Under the pieces are notes generated by a model that did not search any database, had not been told where the DNA came from, and saw only the letters and a program-made list of their open reading frames with translations. A stretch of DNA of 64,000 nucleotides, from contig NZ_CAJZAI010000005.1 of NCBI RefSeq assembly GCF_914271435.1, forward strand, positions 124,001 through 188,000, given 5' to 3'. The stretch comes from Cupriavidus laharis (GTDB taxonomy: Bacteria > Pseudomonadota > Gammaproteobacteria > Burkholderiales > Burkholderiaceae). The position numbers and the translations under genes are program-made. Positions 16,859 through 26,646 of the stretch are shown piece by piece (the stretch's first letter is position 1; the number at the start of each line of letters is the position of its first letter).

Positions 16859-16917
16859 GGCGCTGGCGCTTCAGAGAGCCGGCCGGCGCGGTCCCGGCCA
16901 GCGCCGCAGGCGCGTGT

Positions 16918-17622
16918 TCATTGGCCGGCGCGGGCCTGCAGCAGGTAGCCGAAGCCGCGTACCGTCACGATCTCCACGTCGCTTTCTTCAAGTTTCTTGC
17001 GCACGCGGTGCACATAGACTTCGATCGCGGTGTCGCCGACGGTATCGCCGCCTTCGCCGGCCGGGTGGGCGAAGGTGGCCAGGTGGTCCTGCAGCTGGGC
17101 CTTGCTGACCACGCGGCCCTGGCGCTGCAGCAGCAGTTCCAGCACCGCGAACTCGCGCGGCGACAGTTCCAGCGGCTTGCCGTCGATGAACATGCGGCGG
17201 TCGTTGCCGGACAGGCGCAGGCGGCCCAGGCGCACGTCGCGGTCGGGGACGGCTTCGCCATGCTGGCTGCGGCGTAGAAGGACGCGCACGCGTGCTTCCA
17301 GCTCGGGCAGGGCGAAGGGCTTGACCAGGTAGTCGTCGGCGCCGGCGTTCAGGCCGGACAGCTTGTCTTCCAGCTCGTCGCGCGCGGTCAGGATGATGAC
17401 GGGCGTGGTGCGGTTGCGGGCACGATAGCGCGCCAGCAGCGTCATGCCGTCGATGCCGGGCAGGCCCAGGTCGAGGATGACGAGATCGTGCTGCTCGCGC
17501 AGCAGGTGTTCGGTGGCGTAGACGCCGTCATGGACCACGCGGACCTGATGGCCGGCGCGCGCCAGGCCGGCTTCGACGCCGCTGGCGATCTGGCGGTCGT
17601 CTTCGATCAGCAGGATACGCAT
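16918..17622 (-). CDS. tctD: OmpR-family response regulator, TctD-like
   Basis: Regulator of 234 residues: receiver domain (1-118, phosphoacceptor Asp51 in VILDLGLPG, Lys in LVKPFAL) and a C-terminal winged helix (about 125-230; SPREFAVLELLLQRQGRVVSK, VYVHRVRKKLE, TVRGFGYLLQ). It is the first gene of a pair with the kinase downstream. It is classed as TctD-like mainly by its partner and gene order. The start ATG 17622 has only a weak ribosome site. Confidence 0.9.
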   Translation of the reverse strand: MRILLIEDDRQIASGVEAGLARAGHQVRVVHDGVYATEHLLREQHDLVILDLGLPGIDGMTLLARYRARNRTTPVIILTARDELEDKLSGLNAGADDYLVKPFALPELEARVRVLLRRSQHGEAVPDRDVRLGRLRLSGNDRRMFIDGKPLELSPREFAVLELLLQRQGRVVSKAQLQDHLATFAHPAGEGGDTVGDTAIEVYVHRVRKKLEESDVEIVTVRGFGYLLQARAGQ

Positions 17623-17797
17623 GGCGGCAGTTCGGGCAGGACGTCGGGCATGGCTGGATCAGCCGGGAGGGAAGACAGGATGCGGCAGGCGCGGCATGGC
17701 GCACACGCGGAACCGCGATCCGCAGATTGTACAGGCCTGGGCCCTTGTCTTCCTTTCGGTTTCCCTACAGCCGCGGCGCAAGGCCCGCGTGCGAGCC

Positions 17798-18100
17798 TTA
17801 CGCCGCCTGCAGCGAGGCGGCGGCGCGCTCGATGAAATGGGCCAGGTCGATGTCGCGCTGGGTCAGGCCGTTGGCGTCGTGGGTGGACAGGGTGATGTCC
17901 ACGCGGTTGTAGACATTGAACCACTCGGGGTGGTGGTCGGCCTTTTCGGCCTGGATGGCCACGCGCGTCATGAAGGCGAACGCAGCGTTGAAATCGGTGA
18001 AGGTGAAGCGCTTCTGGATGGCGTCGCGGTTGTCGACGTCGGTCCAGCCGGGCAGTTCGGCGAGCAGCGTGGCGCGTGCCTGGGGCGAAAGGGGTGTCAT
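17798..18100 (-). CDS. phhB: Pterin-4a-carbinolamine dehydratase
   Basis: Enzyme of 100 residues that dehydrates 4a-hydroxytetrahydrobiopterin made by phenylalanine hydroxylase, recycling the cofactor. The active-site signature ADHHPEW (His56, His57) and His74 are present, in a full-length dehydratase fold. ATG 18100 was preferred over an upstream ATG at 18157, which would add residues encoded by the terminator hairpin. It lies 98 bases downstream of phhA on the same strand with an intrinsic terminator between them, so its expression may be partly uncoupled from phhA. Confidence 0.93.
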   Translation of the reverse strand: MTPLSPQARATLLAELPGWTDVDNRDAIQKRFTFTDFNAAFAFMTRVAIQAEKADHHPEWFNVYNRVDITLSTHDANGLTQRDIDLAHFIERAAASLQAA

Positions 18101-18121
18101 GATGGGCTCGATCAGGGGAAA

Positions 18122-18154
18122 GAAAAAACCGGCCCGCCCTGGCGGGCTTGCCGG
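18122..18154 (-). terminator. Intrinsic terminator between phhA and phhB
   Basis: Read on the minus strand: a GC-rich stem (CCGG...CCCGC with GCGGG...CCGG) ends in TTTTTTCTTT. It falls in the phhA-phhB gap, so a share of phhA transcripts should end before phhB. Confidence 0.8.
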
Positions 18155-18198
18155 CATTGTTTCACAAAGCGGAAAACCGTGCGGTCAACCGGCCTTGG

Positions 18199-19149
18199 TC
18201 AGATATCGTCGCTGTCGCCCCAGCCTTCGCGGGTGCCGACGTTGAGCACCTCGTCGCCTTCAACCACATCGCCGGCTCCCAGCGTCCGCTGGTCGCGCAG
18301 TTCCTGGTACAGCGGCCCGAAGTCCGGCCGGGTAGCGTCGAAGAGCTGTTCGAAGCTGTCGATCACGAAGTAGGTCTTCTGGAACGTGTCGATGCGGTAG
18401 CGCGTGCGCATGATGCGGCGCACGTCGAAGCCGATGCGGTTGGGGCTGGCCGAATCCAGGCTGTAGATCGACTCGCCCTGGCTGGACACGATGCCGGCGC
18501 CATAGATGCGCAGGCCTTCGGGCGTGCGGATCAGGCCGAATTCCACTGTGTACCAGTACAGGCGGGCCAGCATGTCCAGCGCGCCCAGGCCGGCCGCCTT
18601 GAGGCCGCCCTTGCCGTAGGCTTCCATATAATCGGCGAACACCGGGTTGATCAGCAGCGGCACATGGCCGAACACGTCGTGGAAGCAGTCCGGCTCCTGC
18701 AGGTAGTCGAGCTGCTCGGGCTTGCGCATCCACCAGCTGGCCGGAAAGCGGCGATTGGCCAGATGGTCGAAGAACACCTCGTCCGGCACCAGGCCCGGCA
18801 CGGCCACGACCTGCCAGCCGGTGGCGCGCATCAGCGTCTCGTTGAGCTGGTCGAAGTCGGGCACGCGGTCCTTTTCCATGCCCAGCGTGGCCAGGCCCTG
18901 CAGGAATTCGTTGCTGACGCGCCCACGCAGCATCGAGGCCTGGCGTTCGTAGAGCTTGCGCCACATGGCGTGGTCGGTGCTGGTGTAGCGGTGCACCGGC
19001 TGCGCGATGGTGAAGTCCGGGCGCAGTTCCTGGCCGGACAGCAGGCCGGCGTCGAACTGCTCCCTGAGCTTGTCGGTCATGGTGCCCTGGAAGGCGCCGT
19101 CGAACTGGCCGGAAGCCTCGTGGGCGGGGGCGCTGGCGGTAGCGGACAT
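18199..19149 (-). CDS. phhA: Phenylalanine 4-monooxygenase
   Basis: Non-haem iron enzyme of 316 residues that converts phenylalanine to tyrosine with tetrahydrobiopterin and oxygen. Iron ligands are His157 and His162 (CFHDVFGHVPLL) and Glu203 (WYTVEFGLI). It has the single catalytic domain of the bacterial type without a regulatory ACT domain. ATG 19149 was chosen for the AGGAG site nine bases upstream. It is divergent from an Lrp/AsnC-type regulator whose gene starts 141 bases away, and followed by phhB. Confidence 0.95.
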   Translation of the reverse strand: MSATASAPAHEASGQFDGAFQGTMTDKLREQFDAGLLSGQELRPDFTIAQPVHRYTSTDHAMWRKLYERQASMLRGRVSNEFLQGLATLGMEKDRVPDFDQLNETLMRATGWQVVAVPGLVPDEVFFDHLANRRFPASWWMRKPEQLDYLQEPDCFHDVFGHVPLLINPVFADYMEAYGKGGLKAAGLGALDMLARLYWYTVEFGLIRTPEGLRIYGAGIVSSQGESIYSLDSASPNRIGFDVRRIMRTRYRIDTFQKTYFVIDSFEQLFDATRPDFGPLYQELRDQRTLGAGDVVEGDEVLNVGTREGWGDSDDI

Positions 19150-19264
19150 CGAATTTGTCTCCTGGGTTTGGCGCTGTGCGCCGTGATGCGGATTATCTGC
19201 GTAGTTTAGGCGTGTGCTACTGCAATCTGGCCGCAAAATTGGCCTGTATGGCGATTGAGGTGCG

Positions 19265-19270
19265 TATAAT
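19265..19270 (+). promoter_or_regulatory. -10 element of the Lrp-type regulator gene
   Basis: Perfect TATAAT 20 bases before the start codon, implying a very short leader. No good -35 at standard spacing, which would fit an activated or autoregulated promoter (inference). Confidence 0.5.
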
Positions 19271-19290
19271 CCGCGTCATGTGGCCAGCGA

Positions 19291-19779
19291 ATGCGGAAAA
19301 TGCGTATGGTGTCCCTTGATCAATTCGACCTGGCCTTGATCGCGGCCCTGCAGGCCGACGGGCGCTCGACCCACCAGCAGCTTGCCGAGCGGGTGCATCT
19401 GTCGCCGAGCCAGGTCGGCCGGCGGCTGGCCCGGCTGGAAGCCGACGGTGTCATCACGGGCTATCGCGTAAGCCTGTCGACCCAGGCACTCGGGCTGGGC
19501 GTGCAGGTCTTCATCAGCGTCAAGCTGGCGCACCACGGCGACACCATCATCGAACGCTTCGGCGAGGAAATCCTGCTGCTCGAGGAAGTACAGGAGTGCT
19601 ATTCCGTGGCGGGCGAGGCCGATTACCTGATCCGCGTGGTCGTGCCCGACCTGCCCACCCTGGCCGAATTCACGATGAAGCGGCTGATGCGGGTGCCCGG
19701 CGTGGAAAGCATACGTTCCAACATCGTCCTGACCGCGCTCAAGTGCGAAGGCGCCTTGCCGCTGTCGCACCTGCGCTGA
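19291..19779 (+). CDS. Lrp/AsnC-family transcriptional regulator
   Basis: Regulator of 162 residues: N-terminal winged helix-turn-helix (about 8-60, LDQFDLALIAALQADGRST, LSPSQVGRRLARLEADGVI) and a C-terminal RAM ligand-binding domain (about 70-150, GEADYLIRVVVPDL). It is divergent from phhA, so control of phenylalanine catabolism by an aromatic amino acid is the natural inference. Three in-frame ATGs (19291, 19300, 19306) precede the conserved core and none has a clear ribosome site. Confidence 0.92.
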   Translation: MRKMRMVSLDQFDLALIAALQADGRSTHQQLAERVHLSPSQVGRRLARLEADGVITGYRVSLSTQALGLGVQVFISVKLAHHGDTIIERFGEEILLLEEVQECYSVAGEADYLIRVVVPDLPTLAEFTMKRLMRVPGVESIRSNIVLTALKCEGALPLSHLR

Positions 19780-19876
19780 AATTTCTGGCGGCCGCATTGC
19801 AGGTTTGCGTGCCGGCCTTGCACTCCTAAACGTCACATGTCACGCTCGCCGGGTGCTTTGACGGGAGGATCGCAGG

Positions 19877-22800
19877 ATGAAGGGAGTCGTTGCCCGACGG
19901 GGTCGGGGTCTTGGCGGAAGCGCGTGGGCATGCCGCGCCGCGATGGCCGGCGTGCTGGCGTGGCTCTCGGTATCGTCCGCGCCCGCGGCCCAGGTGACGC
20001 GTTTCTCGCCCGAGGGGACGGTTCCGCAAGTGCGTCAGGTGGCGATCCGCTTCGACGAGGCGATGGTGCCGATGGGCGACGTGCAGGCGACAGCGCCCGC
20101 GGCGATCTCCTGTACCGGCGCGGCCACGGCGGGGCAGGGACGCTGGGTCGACGCCAGCAACTGGGTGTTCGACTTCGAGCGCGACCTGCCGCCGGGTGTC
20201 CGGTGTTCGGTCAGGATGTCGGCCAGCCTGCGCAGCGTGGCCGGCAAGCCCTACGCGGGCAAGGCCGAGTACCGGTTCGAGACCGGCGGCCCCACGGTCG
20301 TGGCCAGCCGGCCGTCGGGCGGCCAGATCGAGGAAGACCAGGTTTTTGCGCTGCGCTTCAATGGCGCCGCCACTGTGGCCTCGGTGCGCGATCATGCATG
20401 GTGCCAGGCGGCGGGCCTCGGCGAGCGTATTCCCGTACGCCTGCTGGCCGGCAAGGAGCGCGATGCCGTGCTCGACGCCATCTACTGGAAGCGCATCGCC
20501 AGGGACGCGCCCGACGCGATCCACCTGCTGGCCTGCCAGCAGCGGCTGCCGGCCGGCGCACGCATGCAACTGGTGCTGGGCGCCGGCATCGCCACGCCGT
20601 CCGGCATTGCCACGCGCGACGAGCGCCGCTTTGACTACACCGTGCGCGAGCCCTTCACCGCGAGCTTCACCTGCGAGCGCGAGCACGCGCAGTCGCCATG
20701 CACGCCGCTGCGGCCGATGACGGTCTCGTTCTCGGCGCCGATCACGCGCAAGCTGGCCGAGCACGTGGTGCTGAAGACGCCGTCCGGCCCGCGCGCGCCG
20801 CGGTTCGATGCCAACCTCGCGCCGGACGCGAGCGTGACGTCGCTCACCTTCGCCGCGCCATTTCCCGAGAAAGCCGATTTCACGATCGAGATCCCGCGCG
20901 ACCTGAAGGACGACAGCGGCCGCACGCTGTCCAATGCCGACCTGTTCCCGCTCAAGGTGTCGACCGCCGCCATGCCGCCGCTGGCCAAGTTCGCCGCGGC
21001 GCCGTTCGGCGTGGTGGAGCGCTTCGGCGAGCTGCCCAAGGGCAAGTCGCCGGCCGACTATCCGCCGTTGCTGCCGGTCACGCTGCGCAATGTCGAAGCC
21101 GACCTGCAGGTGCGCGGCGTGCAGGCGCAGGCGGGCACGGTGATGAAGCTCAAGGTCGATGACGACGGTGCCGTGCTGCGCTGGCTGGGCCTGGTGCGCC
21201 GCATGCATGAGACCAGCTGGACGCGCGCGGAACTCGATGCGGTACTGGCCGGCCGCTCGCCCTACGGCGTGAACAACCCGCGCAATGCGCCGTCGATCGA
21301 AGCGCGCTCGGTGTCGCTGCTGGAACGCGCCGCGGGCGTGCAGAAGCTCTCGGTGCCAAAGCCTTCGGGCGACGCACCGCGGCCGTTCGAGGTGGTCGGC
21401 ATTCCGCTGCCGGAACCGGGCTTCCATGTGGTGGAGATCGCCTCGCCGATGCTCGGCGAAGCGCTGCTGGGCAAGCGCGCGCCCATGTACGTGCGCACCG
21501 CCGCGCTGGTCACCAACCTGGGCGTGCATTTCAAGCTCGCGCGCGGCGACGGTGATGGTTCGATGAGCGGCCTCGCCTGGGTCACCGCGCTCGACGATGG
21601 CAAGCCCGTGCGCGACGCTGCCGTGGCCGTGCGCGACTGCTCGGGCCGGCTGCTCGGCGAGGGCCGCACCGACGCCAGCGGCATCGTGTGCTTCGCGAAG
21701 CTCGACGACATGCGCGGCCGGCGCTGCGACGGCAATGGCCTGTCGGGCTATTTCGTCTCCGCGCGCATCGCGGCTACGCATCCGGAAGCGCGCGGCAAGG
21801 CCGACATGGCTTTTGTGATGTCCGACTGGAACCGCGGCATCGAGACCTGGCGCTTCAACGTGCCGACCGATGCGAGCGCTACGCAGACCGTGCGCGCGCA
21901 TACCGTGTTCGACCGCACGCTGCTGCGCGCCGGCGAAACCGTGTCGATGAAGCATTTCATCCGCGCCGAGACCGCGCAGGGCTTTGCCTTGCCGCCGGCG
22001 AACCGCAAGCTGCCGGATACGGTGGTGATCCGCCATGAAGGCAGCGGCCAGACCTACGAGCTACCGCTGCAGTGGCGCAATACCGCCACGGGCGGGCGCA
22101 GCGCGGAAAGCAGCTTCCAGGTGCCGCCCGCGGCCAAGCTCGGGGTCTACAACGTCGAGCTGCAGGCCGAAGGCAGCCGTGGCGACGATGTCGACGACAA
22201 CAGCACGCGGTCCTATGCCAGCGGCAGCTTCCGCGTGGAAGCGTTCCGCCTGCCGGTGCTGACCGGCACGCTGCAGGTCGCGGGCGCACAAGCGGGCAAG
22301 GGCGGCGCCGTGGTGGCGCCGGCCGAGGTGCCGGTAGGTGTCGAGGTGCACTACGTGTCCGGTGGCGCCGCCATCGGCCTTCCGGTCAGCGTGTCGGCGC
22401 TTTTGCGAGACAAGTGGGTCAGCTTTCCCGGTTACGACGAGTACTCGTTCAATCCGCCGCGCGCCACGCGTGAAAACGCAGCGGGTGACGAAGAGATGGA
22501 CCAGGCCGATGAAGGCCAGGCCCGCGACGGCGGCCAGAAGCTGATCGCCGACAAGCTGCCGCTGACGCTGGACAAGAACGGCAACGGCACTGTCACGCTG
22601 CGCAAGATGCCGAAGACCGATGCGCCGCGCGACCTCGTGCTGGAAGCCGGCTTTGCCGACCCGAACGGCGAGGTCCAGACGCTGCGCCAGACCGTGCCGG
22701 TATGGCCGGCCGCGGTGGTGGCGGGCATCCGCACCGATGGCTGGGTGTCGATGAAGCAGAAGCTGGCTGTGCATGGCCTGGTGCTCGACATCCAGGGCAA

Positions 22801-25800
22801 GCCGGTGGCCGATGCGCCGGTGAAGGTCAATGCTCGCGCACGCATCACCACGTCGACGCGCAAGCGCGTGGTGGGTGGCTTCTATCGCTACGACAACCGC
22901 AGCGAGAGCCGTGACCTGGGCACGGTGTGCGAGACGCGCACCGACGCGCAGGGCCGCGCACGCTGCGATGTGGCGCTGGACCAGGCAGGACAGGTGGAAC
23001 TGATCGCAATCGCTCGCGACAAGGACGGCCGCAGTGCGCAGGCCGCGTCCACGGTGTGGGTCACGCGTCAGGGCGAGCTCTGGTTCGGTGGCGAGAACCA
23101 TGACCGCATCGACGTGCTGCCCGAGAAGAAGCAATATGCCCCCGGCGATACTGCGGTGTTCCAGGTGCGCATGCCGTTCCGCCATGCCACGGCGCTCGTC
23201 GCGGTCGAGCGTGAAGGCGTGCTCGAAACGCAGGTGGTCGAACTCAACGGCAGCGATCCTACCGTACGCGTCAAGGTCAAGCCCGAGTGGGGCCCCAACG
23301 TCTACGTGTCGGTGATGACGATCCGCGGACGCTTGCACGAAGTGCCCTGGTATTCGTTTTTCACATGGGGCTGGCGCCAGCCGGGCGAATGGTGGCGCGC
23401 ATTCCGCAGCGAGGGCAAGGAATACGCCGCGCCGACGGCATTGGTGGACCTGTCCAGGCCGGCTTTCCGGCTTGGCCTCGCAGAGATCCGCGTCGGCAAC
23501 GAGGCGCACCGGCTCGATGTCACCGTGACGCCCGACAAGGCGTCCTATACCGTGCGAGGCAAGGCGCGCGTTGCGCTGCAGGTGAAGCTGCCTGACGGCA
23601 AGCCCGCGGCCAACGGCGAGGTCGCGCTGGCGGCGGTGGACCAGGCGCTGCTGGAACTGATGCCCAACAATAGCTGGGACCTGCTCGACGCCATGCTGCA
23701 GCGGCGCAGCTACGGCGTGGAGACCGCCACCGCGCAGATGGAAATCATCGGGCGCCGCCATTACGGGCGCAAGGCGGTACCGGCAGGCGGCGGTGGCGGC
23801 AAAAGCCCTACGCGCGAACTGTTCGACACGCTGCTGCTGTGGAACCCGCGCGTGCAGCTCGATGCGGAGGGCAGGGCCACGGTGGAGGTTCCGCTCAATG
23901 ACTCGCTGACCAGCTTCCGCATCGTTGCAGTCGCTGATCTTGGCGTGGGCCGATTCGGTACCGGCAGCGTGACCATCGCGGCCACGCAGGATTTGCAGGT
24001 GATCTCCGGCCTGCCGCTGCTGGTGCGCGAGGACGACCGCTACCGCGCGATGTTCACGCTGCGCAATACGACCAAACGCGCGATGACGGTGCAGGCCAGC
24101 GCGCGCGCCACGCTGGTCGGCGATGCGAACGCGCTGCCCGCGCAGACCGTCCAGATTCCCGCAGGCGAAGCACGCGAGATCGGCTGGGATGTCACCGCGC
24201 CGGCACTGCTCGCGTTCTCGCGCAGCGGCACGGTCCAGTGGGAGGTGCAGGCCGCGGAGCAGGGCAGCGGCGGTGCGGCGGACCGCATCAAGGTATCGCA
24301 GCAGATCGTGCCGGCGGAACCGGTGACGGCGCAGCAGGCTACGCTGGCGCAGCTGACACCGGGGCTATCGGTGCCTGTGAAGGCACCGCCGGGCGCGCTC
24401 ACGGATCCGACGGGCAAGCTGCGCGGCGGCCTGCAGGTGAACCTGCAGTCATCGCTCGCGGGCGGCATGCCGGGCGTGCGCGAGTGGTTCCTCAACTACC
24501 CGTTCAGCTGCCTGGAGCAGCGCGCGTCCAAAGCCATCGGCCTCGCCGACGGCACGGCGTGGGAGGCGCTGATGAACCAGCTGCCTTCGTACCTCGATGC
24601 GAATGGCCTGGCCTCGTACTTCCCGCTGCGCAGCGACAGCCAGAGCGGCAGCGTTGCGCTGACCGCCTACCTGCTGTCGGTCAGCGACGAAGCCGCGAAA
24701 GCGGGCCTGACGCTGCGCGTGCCCGACGAACTGCGCGCGCAGATGGAGCGCGGTCTGGCGGCGTTCGTCGAAGGCCGCATACGCCCGGACGCGTGGAGTC
24801 CTTCGTCGGCGACGATGGACCTCGAAGTCCGCAAGCTGGCCGCGCTCGAAGCGCTGTCGCGCACGGGCCACGCGCAGGCGCGCATGCTCGGGTCGATCCA
24901 GATACTGCCCGCGCAATGGCCCACGTCGGCGCTGATCGACTGGACCATGCTGCTGTCGCGCATGCAGGACATCCCGCAACGCGAAGCGCGGCTGGCCGAA
25001 GCGCAGCAACTGCTGCGTGCGCGCCTGACGGTGCAGGGCACGCGCCTGGCGTTCTCGACCGAGCGCAGCGACGACTGGTGGTGGCTGATGGCTGGCGGCG
25101 ACGTCAACGCCGCACGCCTGCTGGCGCTGGCCTCGGAGCTGCCTGGCTGGAAGGACGATGCGCCGCAGCTTGCCACTGGCCTGATCGGGCGCCAGGTGCG
25201 CGGCGCATGGGGCACGACCAACGCCAATGCGTGGGGCATGCTCGCGATCGCGCGCTTTGCGCAGGTGTTCGAGAAGACGCCGGTGGCGGGCAGCACGCGC
25301 CTTTCGGTGAGCGGTGGCGGGGAATCCGCGCGCAGCTTCGACTGGAGCCGCGCACAACGTCGCGACGGCGTGACGCAGGGTAGCGTGGACCTGCCGTGGC
25401 CGGCCGGGGAGGGCGGTGGCACGCTGCAGCTTGAACATGCCGGCGCGGGTCGCCCGTGGGCCACAGTACGTGCCATGGCTGCGGTGCCGCTGTCGGGACC
25501 GCTGGCGGCGGGCTACCGCGTGCGCCGCACAGTGACGCCGGTGGAACAGGCAGTGTCGGGCAAGTGGTCGCGCGGCGATACGTACCGCGTGAAGCTCGAG
25601 ATCGATGCGCAGGCCGACATGACGTGGGTGGTGGTGAGCGATCCGGTACCGGCTGGCGCGACCATCCTTGGCAGCGGGCTGGGACGCGATTCGCAAATCG
25701 CCACGCGTGGCGAGCGGCGCAAGGGCATGGCCTGGGCCGCCTACACCGAACGCACGCCGCAGGCCTACCGCGAGTACTACGAGTACCTGCCCAAGGGCAG

Positions 25801-25939
25801 CATCTCGGTCGAGTACACCGTGCGCCTGAACAACGCCGGCGATTTTGCGCTGCCGCCGACGCGCGTCGAAGCCATGTACGCGCCGGACGTGTTCGGCGCC
25901 GCACCGAATGCGCGCCTGACCGTCGGGGCCCGCCCATGA
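19877..25939 (+). CDS. yfhM: Bacterial alpha-2-macroglobulin with intact thioester motif
   Basis: Large periplasmic protease-trap protein of 2020 residues, longer than the about 1650 of E. coli YfhM. A signal peptide ends near residue 38 (SAPAAQ). Repeated macroglobulin beta-domains fill the N-terminal half. The central alpha-2-macroglobulin domain lies at about 1325-1420 (VEVPLNDSLTSFRIVAVAD), and the thioester motif Cys1545-Leu-Glu-Gln1548 (YPFSCLEQRAS) is intact, followed by a helical thioester domain. It has no lipobox, so it is probably soluble in the periplasm. The protein is thought to trap proteases when the cell wall is breached, with PBP1C repairing the wall. It is first in a three-gene operon with ATGA overlaps. 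Confidence 0.93.
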   Translation: MKGVVARRGRGLGGSAWACRAAMAGVLAWLSVSSAPAAQVTRFSPEGTVPQVRQVAIRFDEAMVPMGDVQATAPAAISCTGAATAGQGRWVDASNWVFDFERDLPPGVRCSVRMSASLRSVAGKPYAGKAEYRFETGGPTVVASRPSGGQIEEDQVFALRFNGAATVASVRDHAWCQAAGLGERIPVRLLAGKERDAVLDAIYWKRIARDAPDAIHLLACQQRLPAGARMQLVLGAGIATPSGIATRDERRFDYTVREPFTASFTCEREHAQSPCTPLRPMTVSFSAPITRKLAEHVVLKTPSGPRAPRFDANLAPDASVTSLTFAAPFPEKADFTIEIPRDLKDDSGRTLSNADLFPLKVSTAAMPPLAKFAAAPFGVVERFGELPKGKSPADYPPLLPVTLRNVEADLQVRGVQAQAGTVMKLKVDDDGAVLRWLGLVRRMHETSWTRAELDAVLAGRSPYGVNNPRNAPSIEARSVSLLERAAGVQKLSVPKPSGDAPRPFEVVGIPLPEPGFHVVEIASPMLGEALLGKRAPMYVRTAALVTNLGVHFKLARGDGDGSMSGLAWVTALDDGKPVRDAAVAVRDCSGRLLGEGRTDASGIVCFAKLDDMRGRRCDGNGLSGYFVSARIAATHPEARGKADMAFVMSDWNRGIETWRFNVPTDASATQTVRAHTVFDRTLLRAGETVSMKHFIRAETAQGFALPPANRKLPDTVVIRHEGSGQTYELPLQWRNTATGGRSAESSFQVPPAAKLGVYNVELQAEGSRGDDVDDNSTRSYASGSFRVEAFRLPVLTGTLQVAGAQAGKGGAVVAPAEVPVGVEVHYVSGGAAIGLPVSVSALLRDKWVSFPGYDEYSFNPPRATRENAAGDEEMDQADEGQARDGGQKLIADKLPLTLDKNGNGTVTLRKMPKTDAPRDLVLEAGFADPNGEVQTLRQTVPVWPAAVVAGIRTDGWVSMKQKLAVHGLVLDIQGKPVADAPVKVNARARITTSTRKRVVGGFYRYDNRSESRDLGTVCETRTDAQGRARCDVALDQAGQVELIAIARDKDGRSAQAASTVWVTRQGELWFGGENHDRIDVLPEKKQYAPGDTAVFQVRMPFRHATALVAVEREGVLETQVVELNGSDPTVRVKVKPEWGPNVYVSVMTIRGRLHEVPWYSFFTWGWRQPGEWWRAFRSEGKEYAAPTALVDLSRPAFRLGLAEIRVGNEAHRLDVTVTPDKASYTVRGKARVALQVKLPDGKPAANGEVALAAVDQALLELMPNNSWDLLDAMLQRRSYGVETATAQMEIIGRRHYGRKAVPAGGGGGKSPTRELFDTLLLWNPRVQLDAEGRATVEVPLNDSLTSFRIVAVADLGVGRFGTGSVTIAATQDLQVISGLPLLVREDDRYRAMFTLRNTTKRAMTVQASARATLVGDANALPAQTVQIPAGEAREIGWDVTAPALLAFSRSGTVQWEVQAAEQGSGGAADRIKVSQQIVPAEPVTAQQATLAQLTPGLSVPVKAPPGALTDPTGKLRGGLQVNLQSSLAGGMPGVREWFLNYPFSCLEQRASKAIGLADGTAWEALMNQLPSYLDANGLASYFPLRSDSQSGSVALTAYLLSVSDEAAKAGLTLRVPDELRAQMERGLAAFVEGRIRPDAWSPSSATMDLEVRKLAALEALSRTGHAQARMLGSIQILPAQWPTSALIDWTMLLSRMQDIPQREARLAEAQQLLRARLTVQGTRLAFSTERSDDWWWLMAGGDVNAARLLALASELPGWKDDAPQLATGLIGRQVRGAWGTTNANAWGMLAIARFAQVFEKTPVAGSTRLSVSGGGESARSFDWSRAQRRDGVTQGSVDLPWPAGEGGGTLQLEHAGAGRPWATVRAMAAVPLSGPLAAGYRVRRTVTPVEQAVSGKWSRGDTYRVKLEIDAQADMTWVVVSDPVPAGATILGSGLGRDSQIATRGERRKGMAWAAYTERTPQAYREYYEYLPKGSISVEYTVRLNNAGDFALPPTRVEAMYAPDVFGAAPNARLTVGARP

Positions 25940-26646
25940 GCTGGCTGGCCCTCATGATGCCGGCGCGCGTGCGCGAGTGGTGGCTGGCCGGCACCCTGGC
26001 GGGCCTGGTCTACGGTGCGCTGCTGGTGCAGGTATCGATGGAGTTGCCGGACGGCGCGCCGCTGACCGGCCAGATCGCGATGCAGCCCGCGTGGAAGACG
26101 GCGATGGCGCTGATGCTGGCGCGTGCCGCGTGGTTCCACCGGCCGCTGTTCGAGCGGCGCTGGCTGGTGATCGCGCTGGTGTGCTCGTCGATCGGGGATT
26201 TCCTGCTGGCGGTGCCTGGGCTGCATGTCTCTTTCGTGGGCGGGCTGGGAGCCTTCCTGCTCGCACACCTTGCATATCTGCGCCTGCTGGTGCCGCTCGC
26301 GGGCGACTGGCGCGCGCACCGGCTGATCGCGTGCGGCGCGATGATCGGCGTGGCCGGCACGCTGCTGGGTCGTTTCTGGCCCAACCTGGGCACGCTCGCG
26401 GGGCCGGTCACGGTGTACGTCATCGTGCTGGCGGCGATGGTGTGCAGCGCACTGGTGGCGAAGCTGCCAACGCCGCTCACCGCGCTGGGCGCGCTGTGCT
26501 TTGCGGCTTCGGACATGATGATCGGCATTGCGCGCTTCCTGGTGCCGTTCGACAGCTTCCAGCTCGGCATCTGGTGGACGTATGCGGCCGCGCAGGTGCT
26601 GATTGTCGCGGGCATTGTGGCGAATCGCGGAGAGCGTGGGGGATGA
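25936..26646 (+). CDS. YhhN/TMEM86-family membrane protein (lysoplasmalogenase-like)
   Basis: Integral membrane protein of 236 residues with about seven or eight helices. The family motifs CSSIGDFLLAVPG and CFAASDMMIGIARF, each carrying the conserved Asp, identify YhhN/TMEM86. The eukaryotic members hydrolyse lysoplasmalogens; the bacterial substrate is unknown. Its ATG overlaps the stop of the alpha-2-macroglobulin gene (ATGA), and its stop overlaps the pbpC start in the same way, so all three are translationally coupled. That placement inside the usual yfhM-pbpC pair is the notable point. Confidence 0.88.
   Translation: MSWLALMMPARVREWWLAGTLAGLVYGALLVQVSMELPDGAPLTGQIAMQPAWKTAMALMLARAAWFHRPLFERRWLVIALVCSSIGDFLLAVPGLHVSFVGGLGAFLLAHLAYLRLLVPLAGDWRAHRLIACGAMIGVAGTLLGRFWPNLGTLAGPVTVYVIVLAAMVCSALVAKLPTPLTALGALCFAASDMMIGIARFLVPFDSFQLGIWWTYAAAQVLIVAGIVANRGERGG

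Noticed and set aside
15227..17622. QseBC assignment for the two-component pair
   Set aside because: The long sensor region and overall layout fit TctDE better. The call stays family-level because no transporter genes are linked.
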